From NCBI GenBank assembly GCA_002350105.1, contig DEDT01000060.1, forward strand, positions 675 to 19,661: DNA of 18,987 nt. Direction: 5' to 3'. A program made the position numbers and the translations under genes. Shown in pieces: positions 1 to 7,709 of the stretch. This DNA comes from Selenomonadaceae bacterium UBA2897 (GTDB taxonomy: Bacteria; Bacillota; Negativicutes; Selenomonadales; Selenomonadaceae). Below the pieces are notes generated by a model. The model searched no databases and had not been told where the DNA came from. It worked only from the letters and a program-made list of their open reading frames with translations. How positions within the stretch are numbered: position 1 is the first letter of the stretch; each line of letters starts with the position of its first letter.

Positions 1-24
1 CAGCCATTCGTCGCCAGCTGTCAA
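1..24 (-). CDS. start of an unidentified gene cut by the left edge
   Basis: Only eight codons lie in the window. They run leftward from a TTG start at 22-24 and read LTAGDEWL. The start is chosen because an AAGGAGG Shine-Dalgarno lies at 33-39 (minus strand), eight bases upstream, and a good promoter lies just behind it. Too little protein is present to identify the product. Another start further left cannot be excluded. Confidence 0.4.
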
Positions 25-45
25 AGCCTGCGCCTCCTTACTCCT

Positions 46-74
46 ATTGTAGCGAATCCGCCCGCGTCCGGCAA
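46..74 (-). promoter_or_regulatory. sigma-A promoter of the left-edge gene (proximal)
   Basis: On the minus strand TTGCCG (69-74) is followed after 17 bases by TACAAT (46-51). Transcription would begin near base 39, at the edge of the Shine-Dalgarno, giving a very short leader. Both hexamers are close to consensus. Function is inferred. Confidence 0.5.
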
Positions 75-112
75 GTCCAGACTGAGCGAAGCGGTCCACT
101 GCTTCTTTCTTT

Positions 113-141
113 ATTTTACCGCGAAATCGTCCTTTTAACAA
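113..141 (-). promoter_or_regulatory. possible second, distal promoter of the left-edge gene
   Basis: On the minus strand TTGTTA (136-141) and TAAAAT (113-118) are 17 bases apart. This sits about 67 bases behind the proximal promoter, so the two may act in tandem. The surrounding sequence is AT-rich, so a chance match is possible. Confidence 0.35.
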
Positions 142-232
142 GTAAATTTATATATTGACAAGAAACATAGTAATGATACAGCCGCACACAAAATTCCTTA
201 TCCAGTGTGTCATTTTTTCAAAAATTAGAGGA

Positions 233-260
233 TTGCGAGCGGTCAACGGCGAAATATACA
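233..260 (+). promoter_or_regulatory. candidate promoter for the small secreted-protein gene
   Basis: TTGCGA (233-238) and TATACA (255-260) are separated by 16 bases, about 78 bases ahead of the ATG at 338. Neither box is perfect. The rest of 75-337 shows no gene that I can support. Confidence 0.35.
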
Positions 261-337
261 GTAGAATAAGGTTTCCCTGATTTATGTCGTTTGGGTACAC
301 GGAGAATCGTATATTTATTCTGGAGGAGGGAGTATCT

Positions 338-736
338 ATGGCTAAGTCAATATTCAAGCGGTTGATCCTGATGGTATCGCTACTGGGTGTCATGTTGTTC
401 TCCATGCCGGGAACTTCATCAGCAGAAGATGTGTGGTGCTATACTAGGGGTAATTTTTCATACTATTTATCATCCGATTACATCCGTAAAGTAGACTATT
501 CCAACGGTATTACCTATACTGTAGACGGAAAATTAGTTCACGATAGCTCCGGTACGGTGTCACGGCCTCTCTTGTATGGCTTTTCTATTGAAAATGATTA
601 TGTCGTAGGACATACTTTTAACAGAACTTGGGGCAAATGGGAAAGTGTTCCCAAAGCTGAAACCATGGCCGTCTGGAATGCCATGAAGCCCTATATGAAG
701 GCAAAGGGAATTCCTTATACCGAGTCATGGAACTAA
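338..736 (+). CDS. small secreted protein of unknown function (132 aa)
   Basis: I do not recognise this protein. The start is the ATG at 338 because GGAGGAGGG lies a few bases upstream; an in-frame ATG at 284 would add 18 residues ahead of the leader and has no comparable site. The N-terminus is a clear signal peptide: basic KSIFKR, a hydrophobic stretch around residues 8-22, and a likely cleavage after SSA near residue 29. The mature part is about 100 residues, rich in Tyr, Trp and Ser, with one Cys close to its N-terminus and no second membrane segment. Codon use is AT-richer than in neighbouring genes, with ATA, TTA and AGG codons, which hints at acquired or lineage-specific DNA. A terminator follows directly, so it is probably a single-gene transcript. 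It could act in the envelope or outside the cell. Confidence 0.75.
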   Translation: MAKSIFKRLILMVSLLGVMLFSMPGTSSAEDVWCYTRGNFSYYLSSDYIRKVDYSNGITYTVDGKLVHDSSGTVSRPLLYGFSIENDYVVGHTFNRTWGKWESVPKAETMAVWNAMKPYMKAKGIPYTESWN

Positions 737-752
737 ACAAAGCAGAAACTAA

Positions 753-785
753 AAAACCGAGGACAGCCGCCCTTGGTTTTTCTTA
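753..785 (+). terminator. Rho-independent terminator of the small secreted gene
   Basis: AAAACCGAGG (753-762) pairs with CCTTGGTTTT (771-780) with one G-U pair and an eight-base loop, then the T run continues to 785. It begins 16 bases after the stop codon at 736. Confidence 0.75.
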
Positions 786-1103
786 TGGCATATCGACCAT
801 GGATACGTCCGGTCAGAGGGTGCTCGCCTTGTCACATGGAAATACGGCGGAACCTTCAGCATCGAGTTTTCTGATGCATATGTAAACTCTGTCAAAACGA
901 CCGCTAACAACGGAATCCAGACGCCTTCAGGCATCCATGTTGGGAGTTCCGTAAATGATGTTTGGCGGTCTTACGGAAAACCATGGATGATACGACATGA
1001 TAATGGGGCCCGAACGTATTGGTATCACACCATGGAGGATCGCAAGTTCTTTATCGAGATCCGAGACGATACCGTAACACGAATTACCATGGCATACGAA
1101 TAA
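753..1103 (+). pseudogene. 5'-truncated remnant of a small secreted or envelope protein gene
   Basis: One frame stays open from 753 to the TAA at 1101-1103 and gives protein-like sequence, including YGGTFSIEFSDAYV, then PSGIHVGSSVNDVWRSYGKP, then YWYHTMEDRKFFIEIRD. The segment GIHVGSSVNDVWRSYGKP followed by an aromatic-rich strand looks like a secreted-protein repeat module of the form 'G-x-x-x-G-x-S-x-x-x-V-x-x-x-Y-G-K-P'. There is no ATG, GTG or TTG with a ribosome site at the expected N-terminus, no signal peptide, and the 5' end runs into the upstream gene's terminator. The neighbouring frame over 771-840 (LGFSYGIST...) also looks faintly protein-like, so a frameshift near 800 is possible. 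I read it as a decayed gene; the family is unknown to me. A bidirectional terminator follows. Confidence 0.55.
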
Positions 1104-1106
1104 GAA

Positions 1107-1155
1107 AAATGACCATGCTGATGCCCTGCAAAGGCACACATGGTCATTTGCTTTA
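1107..1155. terminator. bidirectional terminator between converging units
   Basis: AAATGACCATG (1107-1117) and CATGGTCATTT (1139-1149) form a perfect 11-base stem, with an inner TGCC/GGCA pairing. Rightward it is followed by TTTGCTTTATT. Leftward the stem runs into TTTTTC. It can therefore end both the remnant-gene transcript and the sbcDC transcript. Confidence 0.75.
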
Positions 1156-1252
1156 TTGTGCAGGCAGCTATCTGCAAGTATTTTCATCCATTATCAATAA
1201 ACAGAACATGGTATATTTGCTATCTCCCTGCTGTGCATGCCCCGGCTCCCGT

Positions 1253-4200
1253 TTACTCCGCCGCCGTGCCGAAGACGAAGCGCGCCGTGCTGCCGCCATG
1301 GGGCAGCCTGCTGACCTCCAGCTGCGTGGGGATGCATTGCTTCAGTTCCTTCACATGAGAAATGATGCCGATGAGGCGGCCGCTCCGCTGCAGCTGGATG
1401 AGGGCGCGCATCGCTATATCCAGCGCCTCGCTGTCGAGCGTGCCGAAGCCCTCGTCGATGAGCATGGTGTCGAGGTGGATACCGCCCGCGAAGGTCTGCA
1501 CGGTATCGGAAAGGCCGAGCGCCAGTGCCAACGCGGCCAGGAAGGACTCACCGCCCGAAAGCGTCTCCAGCGCCCTGGTCGTGCCCATATCGTTATCCAC
1601 GATCTCCATGTCGAGGCCGCCGAGAGCATTGCCCGCGCGCCGCGAGGATTCCCGAAGCTCATAGCGGTCCCGCGTCATACGAAGCAGGCGGCCGTTCGCG
1701 GCCGCGATGACATCGAGCAGCCAGGAATGCAGCACGTAGTTCTGGAACGTAACCCTGCTGCCGCGCCCGCCGTTGGCCACGTCGGACAGCTCCTGCAGGA
1801 TTTCGTATTCCCGGCGCACCTTATCGCCCTGCTCCTGCGCCTCCGCCAGCTCCTTTTGATAGGCCTGCAGCTGCTGCAGCGCGGCCTGCGCTGCGGCCAA
1901 CCGGCTGCGATGTGCTTCATAGGCCTGCTCTGCCTGCTGTGCCGCCTGCGTGAGCGCTGTCAGGTCCGGCTGGCTGATGCCCTCCGCCTCCTGCCGGGCT
2001 TTGGCGAGTGCTTCCTGCGCCGCAAAGGCCTGCTGCTGGTGATCATTCAGCTCCTGCTGCACCTGCTGGCGGTAGGACGACCGCTGCCATTCCCCTGCCA
2101 GCGCTTCACGATAAGCCGCCGCATCGGCAAAGCCGGCCTCCGCCAGCCGCGAGGCAAACTGTGCCTGCGCGTCCTGCTCCTGCTGCCGGTATTCATCAAA
2201 GGCCTTCACGCCACGCTTATATGCCTCACGCTTGCCAATCAGGTCATCCTTCGCGTCCTGCCACTGCTTCTGCGTGCGTTCTGCCGCCGCCTGTGCTTCT
2301 TCATAAGTCTGCTGTGCCCGCGCGACAGCAGCCGCCGCGGCCCCCCTGGGGCGGTAGGCCTCGGGCAGGCGGGCGGCCACGGCCTGCCGGGCCGTCTCCG
2401 CCGCCGTGGCCGCGTTCTGCTTGTCCGCCAGGGCCTGCTGCGCCGCAGTCACCGCCAGTTGCAGCTGGCCAGCTTCCTCTTTTGCTTTGACCAGCTTCTG
2501 CGCCAGCAGCTGCTGGCGTTCTTTGGCCTTCATCGCCGCAGCCAGCTTTTCCTGCAATTCCTGCAGCTCCGCCATGATAGGATTCAGCGGGCGCACCTCA
2601 CCCAGCGCCTCGCGGCTGCCCTGCAGGGCCTGCTGCCTGCTGTCCGCCGCCTGCCATGCCGCCTGCGCCTGCTCGGCATCATGCCGGCACTGCTGCAGCC
2701 GCACATCGGCGGCCTCCAGTTCCTCGTCACCCGGCATGTCCTCCGGACGGACCGCCGGATGTGGATGCTCCGTCGCGCCGCAGACCGGGCAGGGCTCCCC
2801 TTCCCGCAGTTCCTGCGCCACGAGGAAGGCGCGGCCCAGGCGCGCGGCCTGCTGCTTCTGCCGCAGCTCATGCTCGGCGCATCTGGCCGCCTCCTGCGTC
2901 CGCTGCAGTGCCTGCTTTGCCTTTCCTGCCTTGTCCTGTGCCGCCTGCAGCTGCTTTTCGTATGCCGCTGCCTGTCGGGCCCGCTGCGCCTCCTGCTGCA
3001 GGTTCTGCTGCTCTGCCTGCAGGGCCTCGGGCACTGCCGCCTGCTCGCGAAGCTGCTGCAGCTCCGCTTCATCCTGCTGCTGTGCTTCCTGCTGCGCCTT
3101 TTGCCGCCCGACTGCCTGCTGCAGGGCCTGCTTTGCCTCCCTGGCAGCCTGCTGCGCCTGTGCCATCTCCTGCGTCACACGCTCCCACCGCGCGGCTTCG
3201 GGCAGCAGGTTCTGCAGTTCCTGCCACTTTTGCTGCAGCTTCTGACGGGCCGGTGCCTCTGCCTCGGCCTGCTCCGCCAGCTGATGCAGCTTTGCTTCAC
3301 GCTCATGCGCCTTTTTCCCTTCGGCCTGGAGCGCTGCCAGTTCCTCCCGCTTGCCTATGGTGCGCTGCTGTGCCCGTGCGGCCTGCGCGGCCACATCCGC
3401 GATGCCCGCGGCCTTTTCCGCCCGCGCCAGACGCTCCTTGCGGCCCGCATCCTGCATGACCTGCTGACGGCAGGCCGCGAGATTCTTTTCCGCCGCCTCC
3501 CGCGCCTGCAGCAGCTTTGCGGCCGCACGGCCCTGCTCCAGGGCCTGACGCGTCTTGTCCCGCGCCTGCAGCAGCGGTGCCTCGTCCTGTGCCAGCGCCG
3601 CCACCTGCTTTTCCCCGGCCTCCAGCTTAGCCGTGAAGGCCGTCACGTCGGCCACGCCCGCACCAGACAGCACACCTTTCTGCCGTTCCTGCAGCAGCTG
3701 ATACGCCTGCTCGCTCTCGTCGCGCTTCGCCTTCAACTTCGCCGCGATCGTCTTGTAGATGCCCGCGTTGAAGAGCTTCTCCATCAGCGCGGCCCGCTCC
3801 TTCGTATTGGCCTTGAGGAATCGCTGGAACTCACCCTGCGGCAGCAGCACGACCTGGCGGAACTGGGCCAGCTGCAGCCCGATGAGATCGACGATGCGCC
3901 CGTTGATGGCATCCACGCCCGTCTCGGGGTACGGCTCCGCGCCGCCAGCCGGCAGCAGCCGCTCGAGGCGCAGCACGGAGGAAAGGTTCTTGCGCGGCTT
4001 GCCCGTACGCTTGTCGAGCTCCTGCACCTGCCCGCGGAGGACGTGCCACTTGTCCTCGCCCAGCTGAAAGACAAAATCGACATACATCGGCGTATGCGCA
4101 TCCGACTCGCTGTTCCTGAGCACATCCTCCTTATTGCGGCCATCCGTACTGCCCCGGCCATAGAGCGCATAGCACATGGCATCGAAGATGCTCGTCTTGC

Positions 4201-4318
4201 CCGCGCCCGTCGCGCCGTCGATGAGGAAGAAGTTGTTCTCCCCCAGCACCGTAAAGTCGATGACCGTCTTGCGCTCGTAGGGGCCGAAGGCCTGCATTTC
4301 CAGTCTGACTGGTCTCAT
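1253..4318 (-). CDS. sbcC: SbcC, ATPase subunit of the SbcCD nuclease
   Basis: SbcC (Rad50-like) is the ATP-driven subunit of the SbcCD complex, which opens and cuts hairpins and processes blocked double-strand ends in the cytoplasm. The 1021-residue length is normal for the family. The N-terminal lobe carries a Walker A motif, GATGAGKT, at residues 35-42. Two long Ala/Gln/Glu-rich coiled-coil arms flank the zinc-hook CPVC at 510-513. The C-terminal lobe has the ABC signature LSGGE at 920-924 and Walker B MLIDE at 952-956, followed by the GTLD D-loop. All catalytic elements look intact. The ATG overlaps the sbcD stop as ATGA (4315-4318), so translation is coupled and the two subunits are made together. 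The very strong Ala/Gln bias of the arms produces a long open frame on the opposite strand that is not a gene. Confidence 0.97.
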   Translation of the reverse strand: MRPVRLEMQAFGPYERKTVIDFTVLGENNFFLIDGATGAGKTSIFDAMCYALYGRGSTDGRNKEDVLRNSESDAHTPMYVDFVFQLGEDKWHVLRGQVQELDKRTGKPRKNLSSVLRLERLLPAGGAEPYPETGVDAINGRIVDLIGLQLAQFRQVVLLPQGEFQRFLKANTKERAALMEKLFNAGIYKTIAAKLKAKRDESEQAYQLLQERQKGVLSGAGVADVTAFTAKLEAGEKQVAALAQDEAPLLQARDKTRQALEQGRAAAKLLQAREAAEKNLAACRQQVMQDAGRKERLARAEKAAGIADVAAQAARAQQRTIGKREELAALQAEGKKAHEREAKLHQLAEQAEAEAPARQKLQQKWQELQNLLPEAARWERVTQEMAQAQQAAREAKQALQQAVGRQKAQQEAQQQDEAELQQLREQAAVPEALQAEQQNLQQEAQRARQAAAYEKQLQAAQDKAGKAKQALQRTQEAARCAEHELRQKQQAARLGRAFLVAQELREGEPCPVCGATEHPHPAVRPEDMPGDEELEAADVRLQQCRHDAEQAQAAWQAADSRQQALQGSREALGEVRPLNPIMAELQELQEKLAAAMKAKERQQLLAQKLVKAKEEAGQLQLAVTAAQQALADKQNAATAAETARQAVAARLPEAYRPRGAAAAAVARAQQTYEEAQAAAERTQKQWQDAKDDLIGKREAYKRGVKAFDEYRQQEQDAQAQFASRLAEAGFADAAAYREALAGEWQRSSYRQQVQQELNDHQQQAFAAQEALAKARQEAEGISQPDLTALTQAAQQAEQAYEAHRSRLAAAQAALQQLQAYQKELAEAQEQGDKVRREYEILQELSDVANGGRGSRVTFQNYVLHSWLLDVIAAANGRLLRMTRDRYELRESSRRAGNALGGLDMEIVDNDMGTTRALETLSGGESFLAALALALGLSDTVQTFAGGIHLDTMLIDEGFGTLDSEALDIAMRALIQLQRSGRLIGIISHVKELKQCIPTQLEVSRLPHGGSTARFVFGTAAE

Positions 4319-5487
4319 CTGTTCTCCCTCGCTTCCTGCTGGATTTCCTTCAGGCAGGATGCCAGCACTGCCTGCTCCTCCGCTGCCAGCGCCCGTCCCG
4401 TCATCTGCTCATAGAACTGGCCGAAGAGCTCCGCATCCGACTGGCTCTGCGCCGTCCTGCCGTGATACGTCACCGGCCTGTCCTCCGCCGCCTCGCTGAG
4501 CCCCGCCCAGCTCACGTGCATAAAATTGGGGAATTTCTCCCGCAGCTGGTCCTGCACGCCGAGAATGCGGCGCTGATCCGTGAGTTCGATTTCCAGATAG
4601 TCCTGTGATGCCGGATAGGCCTGCTCATCCTGCAGGATGTCCGCAAAGGCCCCGCGGATACGCCGCACATCCCGCCGGGGATGCAGAGCCACCTGCTCCA
4701 GCTGCACCTCGCCCGCGCCGTCCAGCTCTACGATGCTCACGCTCTTGTCCGTCTGCGCCTCGTTAAAGGAATACTTCATCAGCGAGCCGCTGTAGCGCAC
4801 CTGCGCTCTGCCCACCGCCTGCGGGTTGTGCAGATGCCCTAGTGCCGTGTAATTGTAGCCGGCAAACACAGCAGGCGGCACGTTGCCCGAGCCGCCCACG
4901 GCGAGCGGCCGCTCCGAGTCCGATTCCTGCCCGCCCGCGAGGAAGGCATGGGCCACGGCGACGCTGCGGCAGCCATGAGGCAGTACCTTGCGCGCCCGCT
5001 CAATCACGAACCGATGTGCCGCCGCATAACTCATGCGCGGCGCCGCCTCATCCTCCTTCGGGAAGACGTTGCTCACGCTGGCCGGGTCCATATAGGGGAA
5101 GAGCTGGAACGCCACGGGGCCGTACGCATCCTCCAGCACGACCGGTGCGAGGTCAGCGGTGAGCTCACCGCGCACGTAGACGCCGGACCGGGCGAAGAGC
5201 TGACTGCCGAAGCCGATGCGCGCCGCGCTGTCGTGGTTGCCCGCGATATAGAGTACCTTCACCCGCTGCTCCACGAGCTTCGTGAGCACCTCGTTAAAGA
5301 GGTCCACAGCCTCCACGGGCGGCACACCGCGGTCATAGATGTCGCCCGCGATGACGACGGCCTCCACGTTGCTTTCCTTTACCAAAGGCAGGAACTCCCC
5401 GAGCAACAGCTGCCGTTGGTCCTCCGTCAGGTGTACGCCGTGGAAATAACGTCCCAGATGCCAGTCCGCCGTATGAATAAATCGCAT
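4315..5487 (-). CDS. sbcD: SbcD, exonuclease subunit of SbcCD
   Basis: SbcD (Mre11-like) is the manganese-dependent nuclease partner of SbcC. The start is the ATG at 5487, giving 390 residues, because GGGAGG lies just upstream and the protein then opens with the family's MRFIHTADWHLGR. An upstream in-frame extension to 5613 would cross a terminator hairpin and is rejected. Phosphoesterase motifs are all present: D8 and H10 in ADWH, GDIYD at 48-52, GNHD at 83-86, H180 in VAHAF, and GHLH at 217-220. The C-terminal part after about residue 290 is the capping/SbcC-binding region. It overlaps sbcC by four bases and leads a two-gene operon. No strong promoter was found; a weak TTGTGT box with TATATA 19 bases further lies in the upstream gap. 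Confidence 0.97.
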   Translation of the reverse strand: MRFIHTADWHLGRYFHGVHLTEDQRQLLLGEFLPLVKESNVEAVVIAGDIYDRGVPPVEAVDLFNEVLTKLVEQRVKVLYIAGNHDSAARIGFGSQLFARSGVYVRGELTADLAPVVLEDAYGPVAFQLFPYMDPASVSNVFPKEDEAAPRMSYAAAHRFVIERARKVLPHGCRSVAVAHAFLAGGQESDSERPLAVGGSGNVPPAVFAGYNYTALGHLHNPQAVGRAQVRYSGSLMKYSFNEAQTDKSVSIVELDGAGEVQLEQVALHPRRDVRRIRGAFADILQDEQAYPASQDYLEIELTDQRRILGVQDQLREKFPNFMHVSWAGLSEAAEDRPVTYHGRTAQSQSDAELFGQFYEQMTGRALAAEEQAVLASCLKEIQQEARENR

Positions 5488-5511
5488 AGATCTGCCTCCC
5501 GACATACGAAA

Positions 5512-5547
5512 AGCCTGCATTGCTCCGCTATATACGGCATGCAGGCT
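5512..5547 (-). terminator. terminator between the PaaK-like gene and sbcD
   Basis: On the minus strand AGCCTGCAT (5539-5547) pairs perfectly with ATGCAGGCT (5512-5520), with an inner CCG/CGG pairing, and is followed by only TTTTCG. The stem is strong but the U-tract is short, so it may be a partial terminator allowing some read-through into sbcDC. Confidence 0.55.
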
Positions 5548-5584
5548 GAATAAACACAATAACCTTTGCGGATAAACCGCACCC

Positions 5585-6562
5585 TCAGAAGAAGCTGAAC
5601 GGCGTCTTGACACGTAGCAGCGTGCGGCCGCAGCTGCAGGGTGCCGTCTCGAAGCTCACGGCCTGGCCCGTACGGTAGCGGATGAGCGGCATGGCCTCGG
5701 CGTCGAGGGTCGTCACCACGAGCTCGCCCATCTGGTGCGGGTCCGTCACGGGCTCGTCGCTGTTGAAGGCAATGAGCTCGGCATAGTAGTGGTCCTCCTG
5801 CACGTGCTGGCCTTCGTGACCGCTGCAGGGATAGAGCATCGCCGCCGTGCCCAGTGCCGCCGGTGCGTAGAAGTTGTAGACCTCCGCCTTCGTGCGGTCG
5901 TGGATATGGCGCTGCATCGGGTTCTGGATGGCGGCCGGATTGATGCAGATCACCCGCGTGAGCGGATAGTCCGCGATATCCTTGCCCGCCGCCTGCAGCT
6001 GCACGATGAGCTGCAGCACGAGCTGCGGCGTGGCCACAAGCGTATCGAGGCTCACATGCTCCATGAGCTGCAGCCAGTGCTTGTAGTCGAGGCCCATGGG
6101 CACGACGGCTGCGCCCAGCACCTCCGCCGCGTACTGCACATCCTGGAAGCGGCTGTCCGAAACGTCACAGAGCAGGCCGACGATGGAAGTCTGATTCACG
6201 CCCGTGCTCACGAGCGCGCGCGCCATCATTTCCACATTGTGACCGATATCGCCATTCGTGTAGAGGTGCATGAGATCGCCCGACTGCTCCTCGAGACACG
6301 CGTAGCGCAGCACGCTCGCCAGCGGCAGCGTGAGCATATCGAGCGCATCCGTGCGGTAGAGATCCATATTCGTAAGGAAGGGCAACTTGCGCAGATCAGC
6401 GAGCGTCTCCACCTGCTGCCAGTCCGCCTCAGCGGCGGCAAAATGTGCCTGATAGAACCGGCTCTTCGTCTGCGCCCACTGCAGCTGCTTTTTGAGCTTC
6501 GTCAGCTGCATGGCGGCGACTGCCTCCCGGTCCATCTGTTCAATCTGTGGATTTGCCAACAT
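5585..6562 (-). CDS. PaaK-like adenylate-forming protein lacking catalytic motifs
   Basis: The 325-residue protein aligns by eye with phenylacetate-CoA ligases (PaaK, ANL superfamily): YQAHF and DLRKLPFLTNMDL near the N-terminus, EVMARSL-like EMMARAL at 111-117, QEDHYYAEL at 255-263, GELVVTTLDAEAMPLIRYRTG at 279-299 and CSCGRT at 309-314. Every catalytic element is altered. The P-loop SSGTTGKP is replaced by LEEQSGDL (90-97). The YGxSE motif is YNFYA (229-233), so the Glu is gone. RTxD is RTGQ (297-300), so the ribose-binding Asp is gone. The chain stops at residue 325, before the C-terminal domain that carries the active Lys (PaaK is about 430 residues). The reading frame is otherwise intact. 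I infer a pseudoenzyme or ligand-binding relative, not an active ligase. The start is the ATG at 6562, after AGGGGAA; an ATG at 6607 is less likely. It lies downstream of cheR across a repeat-containing gap. Confidence 0.75.
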   Translation of the reverse strand: MLANPQIEQMDREAVAAMQLTKLKKQLQWAQTKSRFYQAHFAAAEADWQQVETLADLRKLPFLTNMDLYRTDALDMLTLPLASVLRYACLEEQSGDLMHLYTNGDIGHNVEMMARALVSTGVNQTSIVGLLCDVSDSRFQDVQYAAEVLGAAVVPMGLDYKHWLQLMEHVSLDTLVATPQLVLQLIVQLQAAGKDIADYPLTRVICINPAAIQNPMQRHIHDRTKAEVYNFYAPAALGTAAMLYPCSGHEGQHVQEDHYYAELIAFNSDEPVTDPHQMGELVVTTLDAEAMPLIRYRTGQAVSFETAPCSCGRTLLRVKTPFSFF

Positions 6563-6625
6563 ATTGCCGTTCCCCTGCCTTGTTTCCCCATGAAATATTG
6601 ATACCAAGAGGCTTCCTATACAAGA

Positions 6626-6674
6626 CCCTCTCAGTCATGCTGCGCATGACAGCTCCCCCAACGGGGAGCCACGC
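6626..6674. repeat. hairpin repeat, copy 1
   Basis: Two adjacent palindromes, TCATGC/GCATGA and GCTCCCC/GGGGAGC, share an ordered core with 18635-18683: CTCAGTCA, GACAGCTCCCCCAA and CCACGC match, while the first stem differs in compensating ways. It fills the gap between cheR and the PaaK-like gene together with a further hairpin at 6703-6721 (AACGGC/GCCGTT). It resembles REP-like intergenic repeats. Confidence 0.6.
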
Positions 6675-6752
6675 TTACAGCTAGCGCTCCATCGTTTTTG
6701 ACAACGGCAAGCCGAGCCGTTACAACAGACAATCCCCTGCTGCCCGCCTGCC

Positions 6753-7541
6753 TCAGGCCAGCGGTCTCTGATAGAAGAAAGGCTGGAAACTCGTATAGCC
6801 CAGCTTGCGGAAGTTCAGGATGGCCTCCGTCGCGCCGACGAAGAGGATGCCGCCCGGCTTCAACGCCTTGAAGAAGTTCGCATAGAGCTGGTCTTTGGCC
6901 TCCTCGGTGAAGTAAATCACGACGTTGCGGCAAAGAATCAGGTCGAAATTGTTCTCGAACGGATCCTTGAGCAGGTTGTGATGCTTGAACTCGATACAGT
7001 TCTTGATCTCCGGCTTGATAGCGTATTTATCGCCCTCGACCTTATCGAAATACTTCGCGAGACGCTGCGGTGCGAGGCTCTTGATCTCATTGTCCGTGTA
7101 GACACCGCGCTTGGCCTTCGCAATGATCTCCGTATCGAGATCCGTCGCGAGGATGCGATGCTTCACGCCCGGCGTCATCTCCTTCATGATGATGGCCAGC
7201 GAATAGGCCTCGGCGCCGATGGAGCAGCCCGCACTCCAGATATTCAGCTTCGGCGAGCGCTTCAGCAGATCCGGGATAACATCCGTCTCCAGCTTGCCGA
7301 ACTTCTCCGGCGTGCGGAAGAACTCCGACACGTTGATGGTCAGATACTCGATAAAGGATGCGAACTCATCCTTGTCCCGGCTCACGCGGTCGAAATACTC
7401 CGCGTAGGAGTCCATGTTGGCCCGGCGGACCAGATTGCCGATGCGCCGCTTCATCTGCGGCTCCTTATACAGGTCCAGGTCAATATCCGTCTTCGCCTTC
7501 AGTTTGCGTTTAAAGGCTGCCCAATCGTTATCATCCATCAT
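6753..7541 (-). CDS. cheR: CheR, chemoreceptor glutamate methyltransferase
   Basis: CheR transfers a methyl group from S-adenosylmethionine to glutamates of chemoreceptors, resetting their sensitivity. The 262 residues match the family length. The N-terminal helical domain (about 1-75) ends in the conserved TINVSEFFR at 68-76. The SAM-binding motif IWSAGCSIGAEAYS is at 101-114, the ribose-contacting acidic loop LATDLD at 131-136, and the LILCRNVVIYF strand at 201-211. The chain ends with the usual FFYQRP. GGGAGGGG lies six bases ahead of the ATG at 7541; the next codon is also ATG. A possible promoter, TTGGTC then TATAGT 16 bases on, lies upstream near 7610-7640. No other chemotaxis gene is in the window, so its receptors and CheB must lie elsewhere. 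Confidence 0.95.
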   Translation of the reverse strand: MMDDNDWAAFKRKLKAKTDIDLDLYKEPQMKRRIGNLVRRANMDSYAEYFDRVSRDKDEFASFIEYLTINVSEFFRTPEKFGKLETDVIPDLLKRSPKLNIWSAGCSIGAEAYSLAIIMKEMTPGVKHRILATDLDTEIIAKAKRGVYTDNEIKSLAPQRLAKYFDKVEGDKYAIKPEIKNCIEFKHHNLLKDPFENNFDLILCRNVVIYFTEEAKDQLYANFFKALKPGGILFVGATEAILNFRKLGYTSFQPFFYQRPLA

Positions 7542-7659
7542 GAGAATCCCCTCCCATTATTTTCGCCGCCTTGCCAGCGCGCTATACGTAGTTTTTTCTA
7601 ACTATAATAATTCACCACGCAAGACCAAAATCCTGCCTTATATAAATTATAAATGAGAT

Positions 7660-7695
7660 AAAAAAAAGGTTTGTGTCAGAAAAGGCACAAACCTT
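7660..7695 (-). terminator. terminator of the leftward agcS gene
   Basis: On the minus strand AAGGTTTGTG (7686-7695) pairs perfectly with CACAAACCTT (7666-7675), followed by a run of Ts. It starts about 15 bases after the agcS stop codon. Confidence 0.85.
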
Positions 7696-7709
7696 GAAAG
7701 GGGACAAAA

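Noticed and set aside
155..182. Plus-strand promoter starting with TTGACA at 155-160
   Set aside because: The -35 is perfect but no acceptable -10 lies 16-18 bases further (TACAGC at best), and no gene begins nearby.
148..405. 85-codon minus-strand frame over the promoter region of the small secreted gene
   Set aside because: It has no ribosome site and overlaps the promoter and signal-peptide coding region of the plus-strand gene.
1019..4414. A 1131-codon open frame on the plus strand opposite sbcC
   Set aside because: It mirrors the Ala/Gln/Glu-rich coiled-coil codons of sbcC (GCx and CAG read backwards give Leu, Arg and Cys runs). It has no domain-like sequence and lies opposite a clear gene.
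1253..5487. SbcCD as part of a defence island or new anti-phage system
   Set aside because: The pair is a standard house-keeping operon with intact motifs, and no neighbouring nuclease, toxin, helicase or mobile gene supports a defence role.
4315..5613. Longer SbcD starting at 5613
   Set aside because: The extra 42 residues cross a terminator hairpin and lack family similarity; MRFIHTADWH at 5487 has a strong ribosome site.
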